64,000 bases of DNA, from contig NZ_JAHESC010000029.1 in the NCBI RefSeq assembly GCF_018598185.1, forward strand, positions 1-64,000, written 5' to 3'. This document shows positions 35,140 to 43,965 of this stretch, piece after piece; position 1 is the stretch's first letter, and each line of letters opens with the position of its first letter. The DNA comes from Dawidia soli. Lineage in GTDB: Bacteria; Bacteroidota; Bacteroidia; Cytophagales; Cyclobacteriaceae. A program made the translations under genes and the position numbers. The notes beneath the pieces were generated by a model, which saw nothing but the letters and a program-made list of their open reading frames with translations, ran no database searches and was not told the DNA's origin.

Positions 35140-35736
35140 TCACCGCTGGATCCGCTTGCGGATCCGGCTTAACGACGGATTGGTGATGCCGAGGTACGAG
35201 GAAATATGATAGGCCGGGATCCGGTTGATGATGTTGGGATGCTCATTCAACAGCCGGGTATAACGTTCTTCGTGCGTAAAGAACAAAAGCTCCTCGGCAC
35301 GGGTCTGGGAATACGTAAAGAACAGTTCTGCCAGGAGCCGGCCGAAGTTGGCCCAGCTGGGATGGGTTTGATATAAACCGGAGAGATCGCGGTAGGAGAT
35401 ATAAAAAATCTCGGAGTCTTCCATCGCCTGGATAAAGTAATGGCAGGCCTTACGCGTGATAAAGCTGCGGAATGACACGACGAATTGATTCTCCGAAAAA
35501 AAGAAGATGTTCTTTTCCTGGCTTGTCTCGGGGTCGCTGTAATAAATGCGGAAGATGCCCTTTACCACCAGCCCCAGGTCATTGCAAACAACGGACTGCA
35601 TATTGAAAAAGTCGCCTTTTTTAATTGTTCGCGACTTCCAATAGGTCTTGCTGTCGGCGAGGTCTTTTTCTGTCAGCCCGGCAAAGTTTGTCAGATGTGT
35701 GTGTAATACGGCTTGATTTTCACTCATAGCAGTCAT
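35140..35736 (-). CDS. Crp/Fnr family transcriptional regulator, probably autoregulated
   Basis: A 198-residue regulator with a beta-roll effector domain (about 15-125; RTIKKGDFFNMQSVVCNDLG, LVVKGIFRIYYSD), a dimer helix and a winged helix at the end with recognition helix ITNPSLSRIRKRIQR. An acidic or redox ligand cannot be read from the sequence (no Fnr-type Cys cluster at the start). Upstream, a perfect 14-bp palindrome centred 32 bp before a TATTTTTG box also occurs before the neighbouring membrane protein gene, indicating a two-gene regulon. Confidence 0.9.
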   Translation of the reverse strand: MTAMSENQAVLHTHLTNFAGLTEKDLADSKTYWKSRTIKKGDFFNMQSVVCNDLGLVVKGIFRIYYSDPETSQEKNIFFFSENQFVVSFRSFITRKACHYFIQAMEDSEIFYISYRDLSGLYQTHPSWANFGRLLAELFFTYSQTRAEELLFFTHEERYTRLLNEHPNIINRIPAYHISSYLGITNPSLSRIRKRIQR

Positions 35737-35787
35737 TTTTTTTGCCCGGACGGAAGGCAGACACCCCGTCGGGTTGGCTTGTCAGCG

Positions 35788-35795
35788 CAAAAATA
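35788..35795 (-). promoter_or_regulatory. TATTTTTG box of the Crp/Fnr gene at 35140-35736
   Basis: On the minus strand this is a perfect TAnnTTTG. Upstream, TTTG is not at the usual distance; instead the palindrome at 35817-35830 overlaps the expected -33 region, consistent with an activator-dependent promoter. Confidence 0.55.
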
Positions 35796-35816
35796 GCGAC
35801 CCAAACGGATTCCATT

Positions 35817-35830
35817 TTAACTTAAGTTAA
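35817..35830 (-). promoter_or_regulatory. Perfect palindromic operator TTAACTTAAGTTAA
   Basis: Reads identically on both strands (TTAACTTAAGTTAA). It is shared with the site at 34415-34428 in 13 of 14 bases, with matching flanks ATTT before it. It lies 32 bp (centre to centre) upstream of the TATTTTTG box. Confidence 0.65.
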
Positions 35831-35944
35831 TATCGGCCCTTGGCTTCGATGGCAAGTTTTCCGGAATTTACTTTTTGCGTTATATTGTTCCTGCTTTTTT
35901 GCCCTTGCAGGCTATTTTGATGCCCGGTACGGACACTCACAGAT

Positions 35945-36670
35945 ATGAAATCAGTTGAGATAATAAGAAAACTGAAGGCATCGACCTTCAAAGATGAAGA
36001 TGGCGAACCCTATACGGTCGATTTTAAACCTGGACTTACCGAGGCTGAACTGGATACACTCAGGGAGCGGTTTCCGTCAAACATCATTGCAGACGAATTA
36101 CAGGAGATCCTCCGAGAGACAAGAGGATGGGAGGGACCATATGGAAGCGAAATCTATTTTGATTCAATAGGTGAATTTGGCTTCACGGAACTTATTCCAC
36201 AGTCCATTACATTGGCCGGTAACGGATTAGGAGATCTTTGGGTACTTGATATAAAAGAGAACGGAGATTTAGGAAAGATATACTTTGCTTGTCACGACCC
36301 GGCGGTTCTTGTTATTTATTGCGATACATTACAGGAATTCTTTGAGACCCTGGAAGAGCATTATAATAATCCGGGCGATAGCTATTTTATTAACATTCAC
36401 GAGAACGTTGTATGGGACATCTGGTCGACCCATCCCAATACTGTTGAGATAGCAGATTTTAGAAAAGGCAATGAAGAGCTCGCTCCATTCTTACGTGAAT
36501 TTACCGATGATGAGTGGATAGTCGCCGATTTGAGGCGAGGAACCAGGAAGAGCGGTTTTGCTTGGGGCAAGTTCGGTCCCAATCAATTCACCAGGCGACA
36601 CCCCAGAGCGTTAGTTTGGGTGATTCAAAAAAAGAAGAAGGGATTTCTTTCGAAGTTGTTTGGAAAATAG
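35945..36670 (+). CDS. SMI1/KNR4 (SUKH) family protein
   Basis: A 241-residue protein of the SUKH superfamily: opening LTEAELDTLRERFPSNI, then the RETRGWEGP segment and GLGDLWVLDI (typical GxGxxxWxLD strand), FACHDPAVLVIY and a terminal helix before the C-terminal tail ending KKKKGFLSKLFGK. SUKH proteins include immunity proteins against polymorphic toxins, and others with cellular roles. No toxin or Rhs gene lies near. Its AT-richness compared with neighbours suggests a transferred accessory gene. A hairpin follows the stop. Confidence 0.8.
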   Translation: MKSVEIIRKLKASTFKDEDGEPYTVDFKPGLTEAELDTLRERFPSNIIADELQEILRETRGWEGPYGSEIYFDSIGEFGFTELIPQSITLAGNGLGDLWVLDIKENGDLGKIYFACHDPAVLVIYCDTLQEFFETLEEHYNNPGDSYFINIHENVVWDIWSTHPNTVEIADFRKGNEELAPFLREFTDDEWIVADLRRGTRKSGFAWGKFGPNQFTRRHPRALVWVIQKKKKGFLSKLFGK

Positions 36671-36733
36671 GAGCGGGAATAGCCTGTAGCATCTTGTGAT
36701 CATCGCTTCATTGCAGGCCGCTCTTCTTTTGTT
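36671..36733. terminator. Stem-loop between SUKH gene and small membrane gene
   Basis: GAGCGG near 36671 pairs with CCGCTC near 36719-36724, with inner arms AGCCTGTA and TGCAGGC, followed by TTCTTTTG on the plus strand. It overlaps the 3' end of the minus-strand small gene. It probably ends the SUKH transcript. Confidence 0.5.
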
Positions 36734-36905
36734 TATTCCCACGCCTGATCAAGAAGATACCCAGCCAGATCGCAAAGGCAGCTCCGATCTCTACGCCAAA
36801 AGGCCAGGACTCTAAGTTGCCCGATGAATAGTGGGTCACAATACGGAGCAGCTCAAGGCCTGTGGCAACGATAATCACGATACCCATGATCTTGAGAAAA
36901 TTCAT
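36708..36905 (-). CDS. Small two-helix membrane protein
   Basis: A 65-residue protein with two hydrophobic helices (about 5-25 and 38-53) and a basic C-terminus (RRGNKQKKSG), consistent with an inner-membrane protein with N- and C-termini inside. No function or family is known to me. It is convergent with the SUKH gene and divergent from the next gene at 37009. Confidence 0.55.
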   Translation of the reverse strand: MNFLKIMGIVIIVATGLELLRIVTHYSSGNLESWPFGVEIGAAFAIWLGIFLIRRGNKQKKSGLQ

Positions 36906-37008
36906 CTTACAGGTCAGTTGTTATTTACAATACGGCGACCAAGGTAATAAAACGGCTGTTGAATAAAACTCTCAAAATCTGTTTATTTAGGTATTATTCA
37001 TACATGCC

Positions 37009-38148
37009 ATGACAGACGTCGTACGGTTTTATATACTGGCCCATATCCTGATCTCGTTCACGGGTGCGATACTGCTGCTGGCCATCTGGTATAACATCAG
37101 CGATCGGTTCAGGCAGATCCTGCAGGAGGACAATTCGCCCAAACCGTCCGACCGTGGATTGCTGTATTTAAGCCTTGCCATCTTTGTGTGGGTGGCCGCC
37201 GGGTGCTGGGCCTACGCAGGAAATGGACTTCAATTCGCGCACACATCATACTTCCAGACAGGTAACAATTTGTTCTCCATTACAAATGACCTCTTTCTAT
37301 TCCTGGCCCTGTGTTACGCAGATTATGCACCCGAGTTTATTCGTAAACATAAGAGAAATAGAAACCGGATCATTACACTTATATTCGTCACGGCGCTGCT
37401 TACCGGTCTGGTACCCCCCGTGTTGGCAGGAAACAACGCCTGGCATGGGGTAATACTCAGTGCGCTTCCAGACCTGCTGTTGTCCGGCTTTCTGACCTAT
37501 CTGCTGATCGTCACTTTCTACAGGACGTTTGCGAACCGGGGGCTGAAGATCGTCGCCATTATTTCGGTCATCGCGATTGTCTTTATTTTCGTATCCATTC
37601 TGCCCGATGCCTTTCCCGATCTGTACGATGATTTTACCAAGAACCTGATCAAGATCTCGGCCAGGACGTCGTTCATCGCCGTCACCCTGGTACTGGCTAC
37701 CAGCTGGGTCATTCAGCTCGCAACCACTCCCAAGCCCAACGAGATGATGATCAGCTTTATGGACTGGTCGTTGATCAAGATCACAATCCCCTCCAAGAAG
37801 GTTTTCGGTGCCACCATTGAGTTCGGCTCCAAGACCACGCAGTATGTCAACCTGTTCAAGTTTGCGGTGAGAAGGAAGTATGGGAACGAGGCGGCGCAGA
37901 GCATACTGATCGGGTTGGGCGGAGAGATCAACAATCAAACCTACCTCAGCCGGATCATCGACAACATGAATGAAATCTTGCAATTGGAAGAGGGCCAGAA
38001 ACTGGACCGTAAGGATCTTTTTACATTTATCGGTCAGGGCAGGTATCGGCTGCGGATCGTTCCCGAGAACATCAGGATCGATGAGGCTCTGTTACGGGAA
38101 TTTGTCAATTCGCCTGTAAATCAAGAGTATAAGTCCATTGTAACATAA
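37009..38148 (+). CDS. Seven-helix membrane protein with cytosolic C-terminal domain
   Basis: A 379-residue protein. Hydrophobic helices lie at about residues 6-28, 50-70, 85-105, 122-140, 148-170, 182-203 and 220-240. The region from about 250 is soluble; its last 90 residues contain YLSRIIDNMNEIL and DLFTFIGQGRYRLRIVPE, similar in layout to the recognition helix and beta-hairpin wing (G-YRL) of OmpR-type winged helices, but weakly. A membrane-bound regulator is possible, as is a signalling protein of the 7TM-7TMR type. No function is assigned. Confidence 0.65.
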   Translation: MTDVVRFYILAHILISFTGAILLLAIWYNISDRFRQILQEDNSPKPSDRGLLYLSLAIFVWVAAGCWAYAGNGLQFAHTSYFQTGNNLFSITNDLFLFLALCYADYAPEFIRKHKRNRNRIITLIFVTALLTGLVPPVLAGNNAWHGVILSALPDLLLSGFLTYLLIVTFYRTFANRGLKIVAIISVIAIVFIFVSILPDAFPDLYDDFTKNLIKISARTSFIAVTLVLATSWVIQLATTPKPNEMMISFMDWSLIKITIPSKKVFGATIEFGSKTTQYVNLFKFAVRRKYGNEAAQSILIGLGGEINNQTYLSRIIDNMNEILQLEEGQKLDRKDLFTFIGQGRYRLRIVPENIRIDEALLREFVNSPVNQEYKSIVT

Positions 38149-38264
38149 TGTAACTGCAGTTACAGATCCTTTCCGGAGATTACTTTTTGCTATTCTTTGC
38201 AACAGCGCTGGGGCGCCGCGGGGCTTGCCGCATACTTTTGGCATCACCCTAAACCCCGCGACAC

Positions 38265-39719
38265 ATGGCAAACATCTGGCTGAAAAAGAACATTGACCAA
38301 CTTGTAAAAGAAGCTTCCTCCGGCGAAAAGAGCCTGAAGCGAAGTATCGGTGCCATGGGCCTGATAGCCCTCGGCATCGGGGCCATCATCGGCGCCGGGT
38401 TGTTCACCAGTACGGCCGAGGCCATAGCGTTCCATACCGGCCCGGCCGTATCCCTCAGTTTTCTCATCGCGGGCATAGGCTGCGCCCTGGCGGGGTTATG
38501 CTATGCGGAGTTTGCTTCCATGATCCCCATTGCCGGCAGTGCATACACCTACTCGTATGCCACGATGGGCGAATTCATCGCCTGGATCATCGGCTGGGAC
38601 CTGGTCCTGGAATATGGCGTGGCGTCGGCCAAAGTCGCCACATCGTGGTCGGAATATCTCAATAAGCTCCTGGGCAACGTCTTTCATGTTCAGATCCCAT
38701 ACCAGTTTTCGCATTCACCGTTTCAATCCTCGGCGGAAGGGATCCAGGGCATCGCAAATTTGCCGGCGCTCTTCATCATCCTGGTATTGTCCCTGGTGTT
38801 GATACGGGGTGTCAAAGGCTCGTCGCTGGTCAACACCATCATCGTCATCATTAAAGTAGGGATCGTGCTGTTGTTCATCGGCTTCGGCTGGACGTATATA
38901 AATCCTGCGAATTATACACCCTACCTGCCGGACAATACAACCGGGGCGTCGGGCGAATTTGGCTGGACCGGTATCTTTGCCGGGGCTGGCGTCGTGTTCT
39001 TTGCTTTTATCGGGTTTGATGCGGTGTCTACCGCCGCCCAGGAATCGAAGGATCCGCAGCGCGATATGCCCAAGGGCATCCTGTTGTCGCTGCTGATCTG
39101 CGTGGTGCTGTACATCCTGTTTGCTCACGTACTCGCTGGCGTCGCCAACTACACCGAGTTCAGGACCGTGGGACAGGAAGCCTCCGTTACGTATGTCATC
39201 GATACCTACATGAAAGGATATGGATGGCTCTCCACATTGGTAACGGTCGCCATACTCGCCGGATTCTCGTCCGTGATCCTCGTCATGCTCATGGGGCAAT
39301 CACGCGTTTTCTTTTCCATGTCAAAAGATGGGCTGGTGCCGAACGTATTTTCGCAGCTGCATCCCGAGTTTAAGACACCCTGGAAATCGAACCAGTTATT
39401 TTTTGTTTTCGTAGGGCTCATCGCAGCCTTCGTTCCCGCTTCCGTGATCTCCGACATGACCGTGATCGGGACACTTTTTGCGTTTGTATTGGTCTGCCTG
39501 GGCATTATCGTTTTGCGTAAAACAAACCCGGCCATTCCCAGACCGTTCCGCACACCCTGGGTTCCTGTGATCCCCATCCTGGGGATCGTTATTTGCAGTG
39601 GATTGATCTATACCCTGGGCCCTGCCAACTGGCTGCGGTTGATCCTCTGGCTGATCATCGGCGTCTTTATCTACCTCGGCTACGGAATGAAAAACAGCAA
39701 GCTGCAAAAGGAATCCTGA
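38265..39719 (+). CDS. APC superfamily amino acid permease (cationic amino acid transporter type)
   Basis: A 484-residue inner-membrane transporter with about 12 helices. The substrate-binding first helix is IALGIGAIIGAGLFTSTAEA, followed by AGSAYTYSYATMGEF and a sixth helix with FAFIGFDAVSTAAQESKDPQRDMPKG, both hallmark segments of the CAT/YfnA group of the APC superfamily. It imports amino acids by proton-coupled transport. It is monocistronic and convergent with the M28 peptidase. Confidence 0.9.
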   Translation: MANIWLKKNIDQLVKEASSGEKSLKRSIGAMGLIALGIGAIIGAGLFTSTAEAIAFHTGPAVSLSFLIAGIGCALAGLCYAEFASMIPIAGSAYTYSYATMGEFIAWIIGWDLVLEYGVASAKVATSWSEYLNKLLGNVFHVQIPYQFSHSPFQSSAEGIQGIANLPALFIILVLSLVLIRGVKGSSLVNTIIVIIKVGIVLLFIGFGWTYINPANYTPYLPDNTTGASGEFGWTGIFAGAGVVFFAFIGFDAVSTAAQESKDPQRDMPKGILLSLLICVVLYILFAHVLAGVANYTEFRTVGQEASVTYVIDTYMKGYGWLSTLVTVAILAGFSSVILVMLMGQSRVFFSMSKDGLVPNVFSQLHPEFKTPWKSNQLFFVFVGLIAAFVPASVISDMTVIGTLFAFVLVCLGIIVLRKTNPAIPRPFRTPWVPVIPILGIVICSGLIYTLGPANWLRLILWLIIGVFIYLGYGMKNSKLQKES

Positions 39720-39736
39720 GTATCCGGCGCGGGTGG

Positions 39737-40690
39737 TTAATTCGTCCAGACAAAATCCATCTTGGGCTGGTCCATGGAGTTGTCGATCACCTGGCGCTCG
39801 ATCTCCAGGATAGACTGCAGTGCGGCATAATCAACCTTGTCAGCGTCGTCGCCCGGCATGTGATAGTCGGGGTGGCCGCCGGTATGAAAGAAAAGGACAG
39901 GGATGTTCTTTTTGTAAAAGGATGTCTGGTCGGAGCCGCCGTTCCCGTCTTTGCCCGTATAAAACTTGATGTCGCTTTTAACGCCTTCAAAGATTGCGGG
40001 AAACAGCGAGCTTGTACCATAGCCGATCACGGCAACGCCGTTTTCAGGATTGTAGCGACCGATCATATCCATGTTCAGCATCCACTGGATGTTCTCCAAC
40101 GGCAGGGTAGGGTGGTTGGTAAAATACTTCGACCCAACGAGCCCCAGCTCCTCGGCGCCAAACGCAATGAAGAGCAGGTTGTATTTCTCCCGCACGTTGT
40201 TGGTCGCATAATGCCGGGCAAGCTCCAGCAGTCCGGCAACACCCGACGCATTGTCATCCGCGCCGTTGTGGATCTTACCGACCCCCAGCGAGTCCTTCGA
40301 GCTGCCCTGGCGTCCTTCGCCCAGGTGATCGTAATGTGCGCCGACAACAACCGTATAGGTCCCACCGTTGTCCAGGAAACCAATGATATTGTCTGCCTGA
40401 CGGATGCTGTCTTTTACGACCACCCGCTTTACCTTCGCTTCAAACGTCTGGCGGTAGCCTTTTTCGCCCTTGGGCGCCAGGCCATATTTTTTGAACTCCT
40501 TTTCGATATAATCGGCCGCCTTTTTCACCTGTTTGGAGCCCGTGCCCCGGCCTTTCATCTTGTCGTCCGCCAGGTAATAAATATGCCTCCTGAGCTGATC
40601 CCGGTTGATCTGCGCGAAGGAAAAATAGCTCAGGAAGATAAACGACGACAACAGGAAAGCTGCTTTATGGTAAGCCAGGACTCTTCTCAT
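39737..40690 (-). CDS. Secreted M28 family zinc aminopeptidase
   Basis: A 317-residue exported peptidase read from the ATG at 40690, with a signal peptide ending SYFSFA. The co-catalytic zinc sites are all present: His in GAHYDHLG, bridging Asp in HNGADDNASG, Glu pair in FGAEELGL, Asp in NMDMIGR and His in PDYHMPGDD. It removes N-terminal residues from peptides outside the cytosol. The amino acid permease gene lies tail to tail with it, a possible functional link for peptide use. Confidence 0.9.
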   Translation of the reverse strand: MRRVLAYHKAAFLLSSFIFLSYFSFAQINRDQLRRHIYYLADDKMKGRGTGSKQVKKAADYIEKEFKKYGLAPKGEKGYRQTFEAKVKRVVVKDSIRQADNIIGFLDNGGTYTVVVGAHYDHLGEGRQGSSKDSLGVGKIHNGADDNASGVAGLLELARHYATNNVREKYNLLFIAFGAEELGLVGSKYFTNHPTLPLENIQWMLNMDMIGRYNPENGVAVIGYGTSSLFPAIFEGVKSDIKFYTGKDGNGGSDQTSFYKKNIPVLFFHTGGHPDYHMPGDDADKVDYAALQSILEIERQVIDNSMDQPKMDFVWTN

Positions 40691-40895
40691 GGGAAAGTGG
40701 AATAATAAATATGGCAAGCGTTGTACGGACCGGATTAGCAGGCCGCGTCTTGATGGTGATAATCCGGGCCAAAGATAAGACTTGCGGTGGTATCGGAACA
40801 AACGAAGGTTAAAAGTTTAAATTTTACTACTTTACCCTGCCACCCGGCACCTGCCCGAGGATGGCACCGTCACCCTGTTGTAAAATAACACACCC

Positions 40896-41771
40896 ATGCA
40901 GAAAAAGTATAACCTGAAATCGTTCAATCTATACGAGTTCCTGAAGCACCAGAATGCGCACAGCCCCAGCCTGCCGTTCTTCCTGGCCGACAGTCATACC
41001 TACCGGAGTGCCCACGTCAATTTTCCGTTCAGAACATTTTCCTACGGGCTCGGCGTGACCTATAACGGCGTCAGCAAAGACGACGTCTTTCGGATCGGCA
41101 GCACAGACTATAATCTGAAAGCCGGCAGCCTAACGACAGTAGGCCCCGGGTTGGTTTGCCAGTGGACTGGCAACTACAACGCAGAACACGACACGGTATA
41201 CTTTACCGAGGAACTGTTTGCCAGCATGCAGGGCAAATCGTTTTTGCAGGCGTTGTCGTTCTTTTTTCACGGCGGGAACCATGTCATCCAGCTGACCGCC
41301 GAGCAGGTCAGGAAAATGAAGTCGGCGTTCGCGCTGCTCAAAGCGGTAAAGGACGAGAAAGAGGCTATTCCCGGCGTCGTGCATACCATTCTGATGCTGG
41401 CCAATACCTATCACTCCATTCAGAACGACAAGCTCAAAAGCGCCGGGGGGTCCCGGCGGGAAGAGATCGCTCAGAAGTTCAGAAAGCTGGTGGCGCAGGA
41501 CTTCAGCAAGCATAAGGAAGTAGCTTACTATGCCAAAAGCCTGAACATTACCCCCAAATACCTGAGCGAAGTGCTGCAAATAGAGCTGGGCAAGTCTGCC
41601 AAGACGTTCATCGACGAGTTTGTGATGATGGAGGCGAAAAGTTTACTCAGGCAAACCACCATGTCCATACAGGAAATCTGCCACTGGCTGGGTTTTGACG
41701 ATGCATCGCATTTCACCAAGTCCTTTAAGAAAATGGCAAAAATCACACCCTCGGACTACCGCAAAGGGTAG
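40896..41771 (+). CDS. AraC family transcriptional regulator
   Basis: A 291-residue regulator: an N-terminal cupin-like effector domain (about 20-140; RTFSYGLGVTYNGV, GSLTTVGPGLV) and a tandem HTH (about 195-291) with AYYAKSLNITPKYLSEVL and ISIQEICHWLG-type MSIQEICHWLGFDDASHFTK, the AraC signature ending ITPSDYRKG. An epoxide hydrolase gene follows 91 bp later in the same direction and is its likely target. Confidence 0.9.
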   Translation: MQKKYNLKSFNLYEFLKHQNAHSPSLPFFLADSHTYRSAHVNFPFRTFSYGLGVTYNGVSKDDVFRIGSTDYNLKAGSLTTVGPGLVCQWTGNYNAEHDTVYFTEELFASMQGKSFLQALSFFFHGGNHVIQLTAEQVRKMKSAFALLKAVKDEKEAIPGVVHTILMLANTYHSIQNDKLKSAGGSRREEIAQKFRKLVAQDFSKHKEVAYYAKSLNITPKYLSEVLQIELGKSAKTFIDEFVMMEAKSLLRQTTMSIQEICHWLGFDDASHFTKSFKKMAKITPSDYRKG

Positions 41772-41832
41772 ATACCGAAATTTGTACCATTTATCCCGGC
41801 ATGTGGCCTAACAGCATGCTGGCGCCGACCGG

Positions 41833-41840
41833 TAGCTTTG
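41833..41840 (+). promoter_or_regulatory. TAGCTTTG box of the epoxide hydrolase gene
   Basis: Perfect TAnnTTTG, 21 bp before the ATG at 41862. No TTTG at -33, which fits activation by the adjacent AraC protein. Confidence 0.5.
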
Positions 41841-41861
41841 TTCTATAGTAACCCCCAACCT

Positions 41862-43061
41862 ATGAACAAATGGTATGTCGTTATGTTTGTGCTGCTCACG
41901 TCGGGCAGCGCGTGTTATTCACAATCTAAAAAAACACCTGTCATGAAACATGTAACCGAGTTTAAAGTAGCGATCCCGCAACCCGTAGTAGACGATTTGA
42001 AGAGCCGTTTGAAGAACACCCGTTGGCCCGGCGAAGCCGAGGGCTCTGGCTGGAATTTCGGCACCAGCGAAAGCTACCTGCGCGGGCTGGTCAACTATTG
42101 GCTCACGCAATACGACTGGCGTGAGCAAGAAGCCCAGCTCAATAAATATCCACAATACATTGCCGACGTGCACGGTGTGAAGGTTCATTTTCAATACATA
42201 AAAGGAACGGGCAAAAATGCCAAACCGCTCATTCTCACCCATGGCTGGCCCGACAGCTACCACCGCTTTCATAAGATCATCCCGCTGCTGACCCAGGGCG
42301 AGCAAAGCTTCGATCTCGTCATACCGTCCATTCCCGGTTTCGGATTCTCCGACAAGACTCCGATGACCAGCGAGGCCGTGGCCGACCTGTGGAAAGCATT
42401 GATGACCGAGAACCTGGGCTATGACAAATTCTACGCCGCCGGCGGTGATATCGGTATGGGCGTGACCAAGGCACTGGCGTCGAAATATGCCGGCGTGGTA
42501 GCCGGTGTTCATTTTACCGACGTGGGCTACCCCATGGGGCAGGAAGATCCTGCGACCATGACCGAAGCCGAAAAGCAATTCGCCCAGTTCGTACAGCAAT
42601 GGTGGTATTCCGAAGGCGCCTACGCCATGGTACACGCCACCAAGCCGCAGTCGATCGCCTATGGTCTGAACGATTCCCCTGCGGGCCTGGCCGCCTGGGT
42701 GCTGAGCTTTGCCAACGCCGGGGCTACGCCCGAGCTGATCGAACCGGCATTCGGCGGACGCGATGCGCTGCTCACCAATATCATGATCTATTGGGTGACA
42801 CAAACGGTGGCGACGTCGGTGCGGATGTATAAGGCCGAAGCGATTGCCCAATGGAGTGGCGGGCAACCCCTGCAGAAAAGCACGGTGCCGGCCGGCGTCT
42901 CCGTGTTCCCGCGCGAAGCGCAGTTCCCCAAAGAATGGGCTGAGCGGTTTGTAAACGTGACCAGCTTCCGCAAAATGAAAGAAGGCGGACACTTTGCCGC
43001 CCTGGAAGTACCCGATGCCTTTGCCGGCGAGCTCCGGACGTTCTTCTATAGCATTCAATAA
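41862..43061 (+). CDS. Exported epoxide hydrolase (EHN plus alpha/beta hydrolase)
   Basis: A 399-residue protein with a signal peptide ending SACYSQ. The EHN N-terminal domain (about 30-130; FKVAIPQPVVDDLKSRLKNT, RWPGE) precedes the alpha/beta-hydrolase fold. The oxyanion HGWPDSYHRF is present, the nucleophile Asp lies in AAGGDIGMG and the catalytic His in EGGHFAALE. It opens epoxides to diols; substrate unknown. Export is unusual for the family but is seen in Bacteroidota. It probably forms a unit with the AraC gene, and a hairpin terminator follows. Confidence 0.85.
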   Translation: MNKWYVVMFVLLTSGSACYSQSKKTPVMKHVTEFKVAIPQPVVDDLKSRLKNTRWPGEAEGSGWNFGTSESYLRGLVNYWLTQYDWREQEAQLNKYPQYIADVHGVKVHFQYIKGTGKNAKPLILTHGWPDSYHRFHKIIPLLTQGEQSFDLVIPSIPGFGFSDKTPMTSEAVADLWKALMTENLGYDKFYAAGGDIGMGVTKALASKYAGVVAGVHFTDVGYPMGQEDPATMTEAEKQFAQFVQQWWYSEGAYAMVHATKPQSIAYGLNDSPAGLAAWVLSFANAGATPELIEPAFGGRDALLTNIMIYWVTQTVATSVRMYKAEAIAQWSGGQPLQKSTVPAGVSVFPREAQFPKEWAERFVNVTSFRKMKEGGHFAALEVPDAFAGELRTFFYSIQ

Positions 43062-43069
43062 AATCAACG

Positions 43070-43094
43070 GGGTGCCGATGCGTCGGCACCCTTT
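43070..43094 (+). terminator. Rho-independent terminator of the epoxide hydrolase gene
   Basis: GGGTGCCGA-TGCG-TCGGCACCC followed by TTTC, starting 9 bp after the stop. Perfect 9-base stem with a short T-run. Confidence 0.7.
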
Positions 43095-43356
43095 CAATCC
43101 TTCGATCCCATGGCGTAAATAGCGTTTGGTGCAAAGACAGAATTCTCCGAGCTTATTACGCTTGTCATCAAATACTAATAGATATTCCCATCCGGTCTTG
43201 TCGCAGAATCCATAGATGCCGCACCAGAGGTTAGCAGACCGGGTCTCTACAAAAGTTTTATATGGTTCATAATCCCCTTGTTAATTTAGATATAATTCTG
43301 CAAGCAGGGCCGCATCCATCCGTAGGATCAGTGATATTCAGTCGAGCGTTCGACCG

Positions 43357-43731
43357 TTATTTAATCCTCACAAGCTCCCCGTCGTCAAAGCCCGTTGTGA
43401 TAGCCTTTGCATTCTTCAAAAATGACTTTTTGAAATCGCTGGACGCCACGTACGCTTCCAGCATCGCTACTGCTTTTTCAAGCACTTTGTCCCATTTGAT
43501 CTTCTTTACTTCGGCAGGGGGAATGACCAGGTACTTTTCAGAGGGGCCATAGTCGTCCGCAGTAGCCCGGTCGTCGTCATCGGGATCATATACCTTTGCG
43601 CCGACAAGGTACACGCCATATCCTTTGTCTGTTTGAAACAGCCCAAAGTTGAACGCTACAATGTTCTTTGGGATTTTTTCAGTCGCCGTTATGCTGGCGA
43701 TCCAGTCGGCAAATTCTTCTTTAAACGTCAT
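43357..43731 (-). CDS. Hypothetical cytoplasmic protein
   Basis: A 124-residue acidic soluble protein with alternating strands (KNIVAFNFGLFQ, YGVYLVGAKVYD) and a helical C-terminal half (WDKVLEKAVAMLEAYVASSD). The fold could be of the SUKH or similar small immunity type, but I recognise no motif with certainty. It stands alone between the epoxide hydrolase and the repeat protein. A possible overlapping plus-strand frame is not protein-like. Confidence 0.55.
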   Translation of the reverse strand: MTFKEEFADWIASITATEKIPKNIVAFNFGLFQTDKGYGVYLVGAKVYDPDDDDRATADDYGPSEKYLVIPPAEVKKIKWDKVLEKAVAMLEAYVASSDFKKSFLKNAKAITTGFDDGELVRIK

Positions 43732-43965
43732 ATGTTTTGTATTGACACAATGTTGGCGATTGTAGCAACGGTCAGGCCCGGCGCCTCTGAATAACGATTG
43801 TACAGCTACAACTTACTATAAAATCGCCATATTTGCCTCGTTTTTCAATCACAAGCCTTGAAAAAACACCTATAGATGCGAGGTTCGTATGGTAGTCACA
43901 GCGACAGGCAGGGACTTGTCGGTGCCCGCCTCCAATATTATCTTGCATACCGAAAAATAGCCCTG

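Noticed and set aside
35945-36905. SUKH protein and small membrane protein as a toxin-immunity or toxin-antitoxin pair
   Set aside because: They are convergent rather than in one operon and the small protein has no toxin-like features beyond being hydrophobic.
39593-40705. Plus-strand frame of 370 codons inside the M28 peptidase gene
   Set aside because: Antisense of a peptidase with all zinc ligands present.
41919-43097. Minus-strand frame of 392 codons inside the epoxide hydrolase gene
   Set aside because: Antisense of an enzyme with complete catalytic residues.
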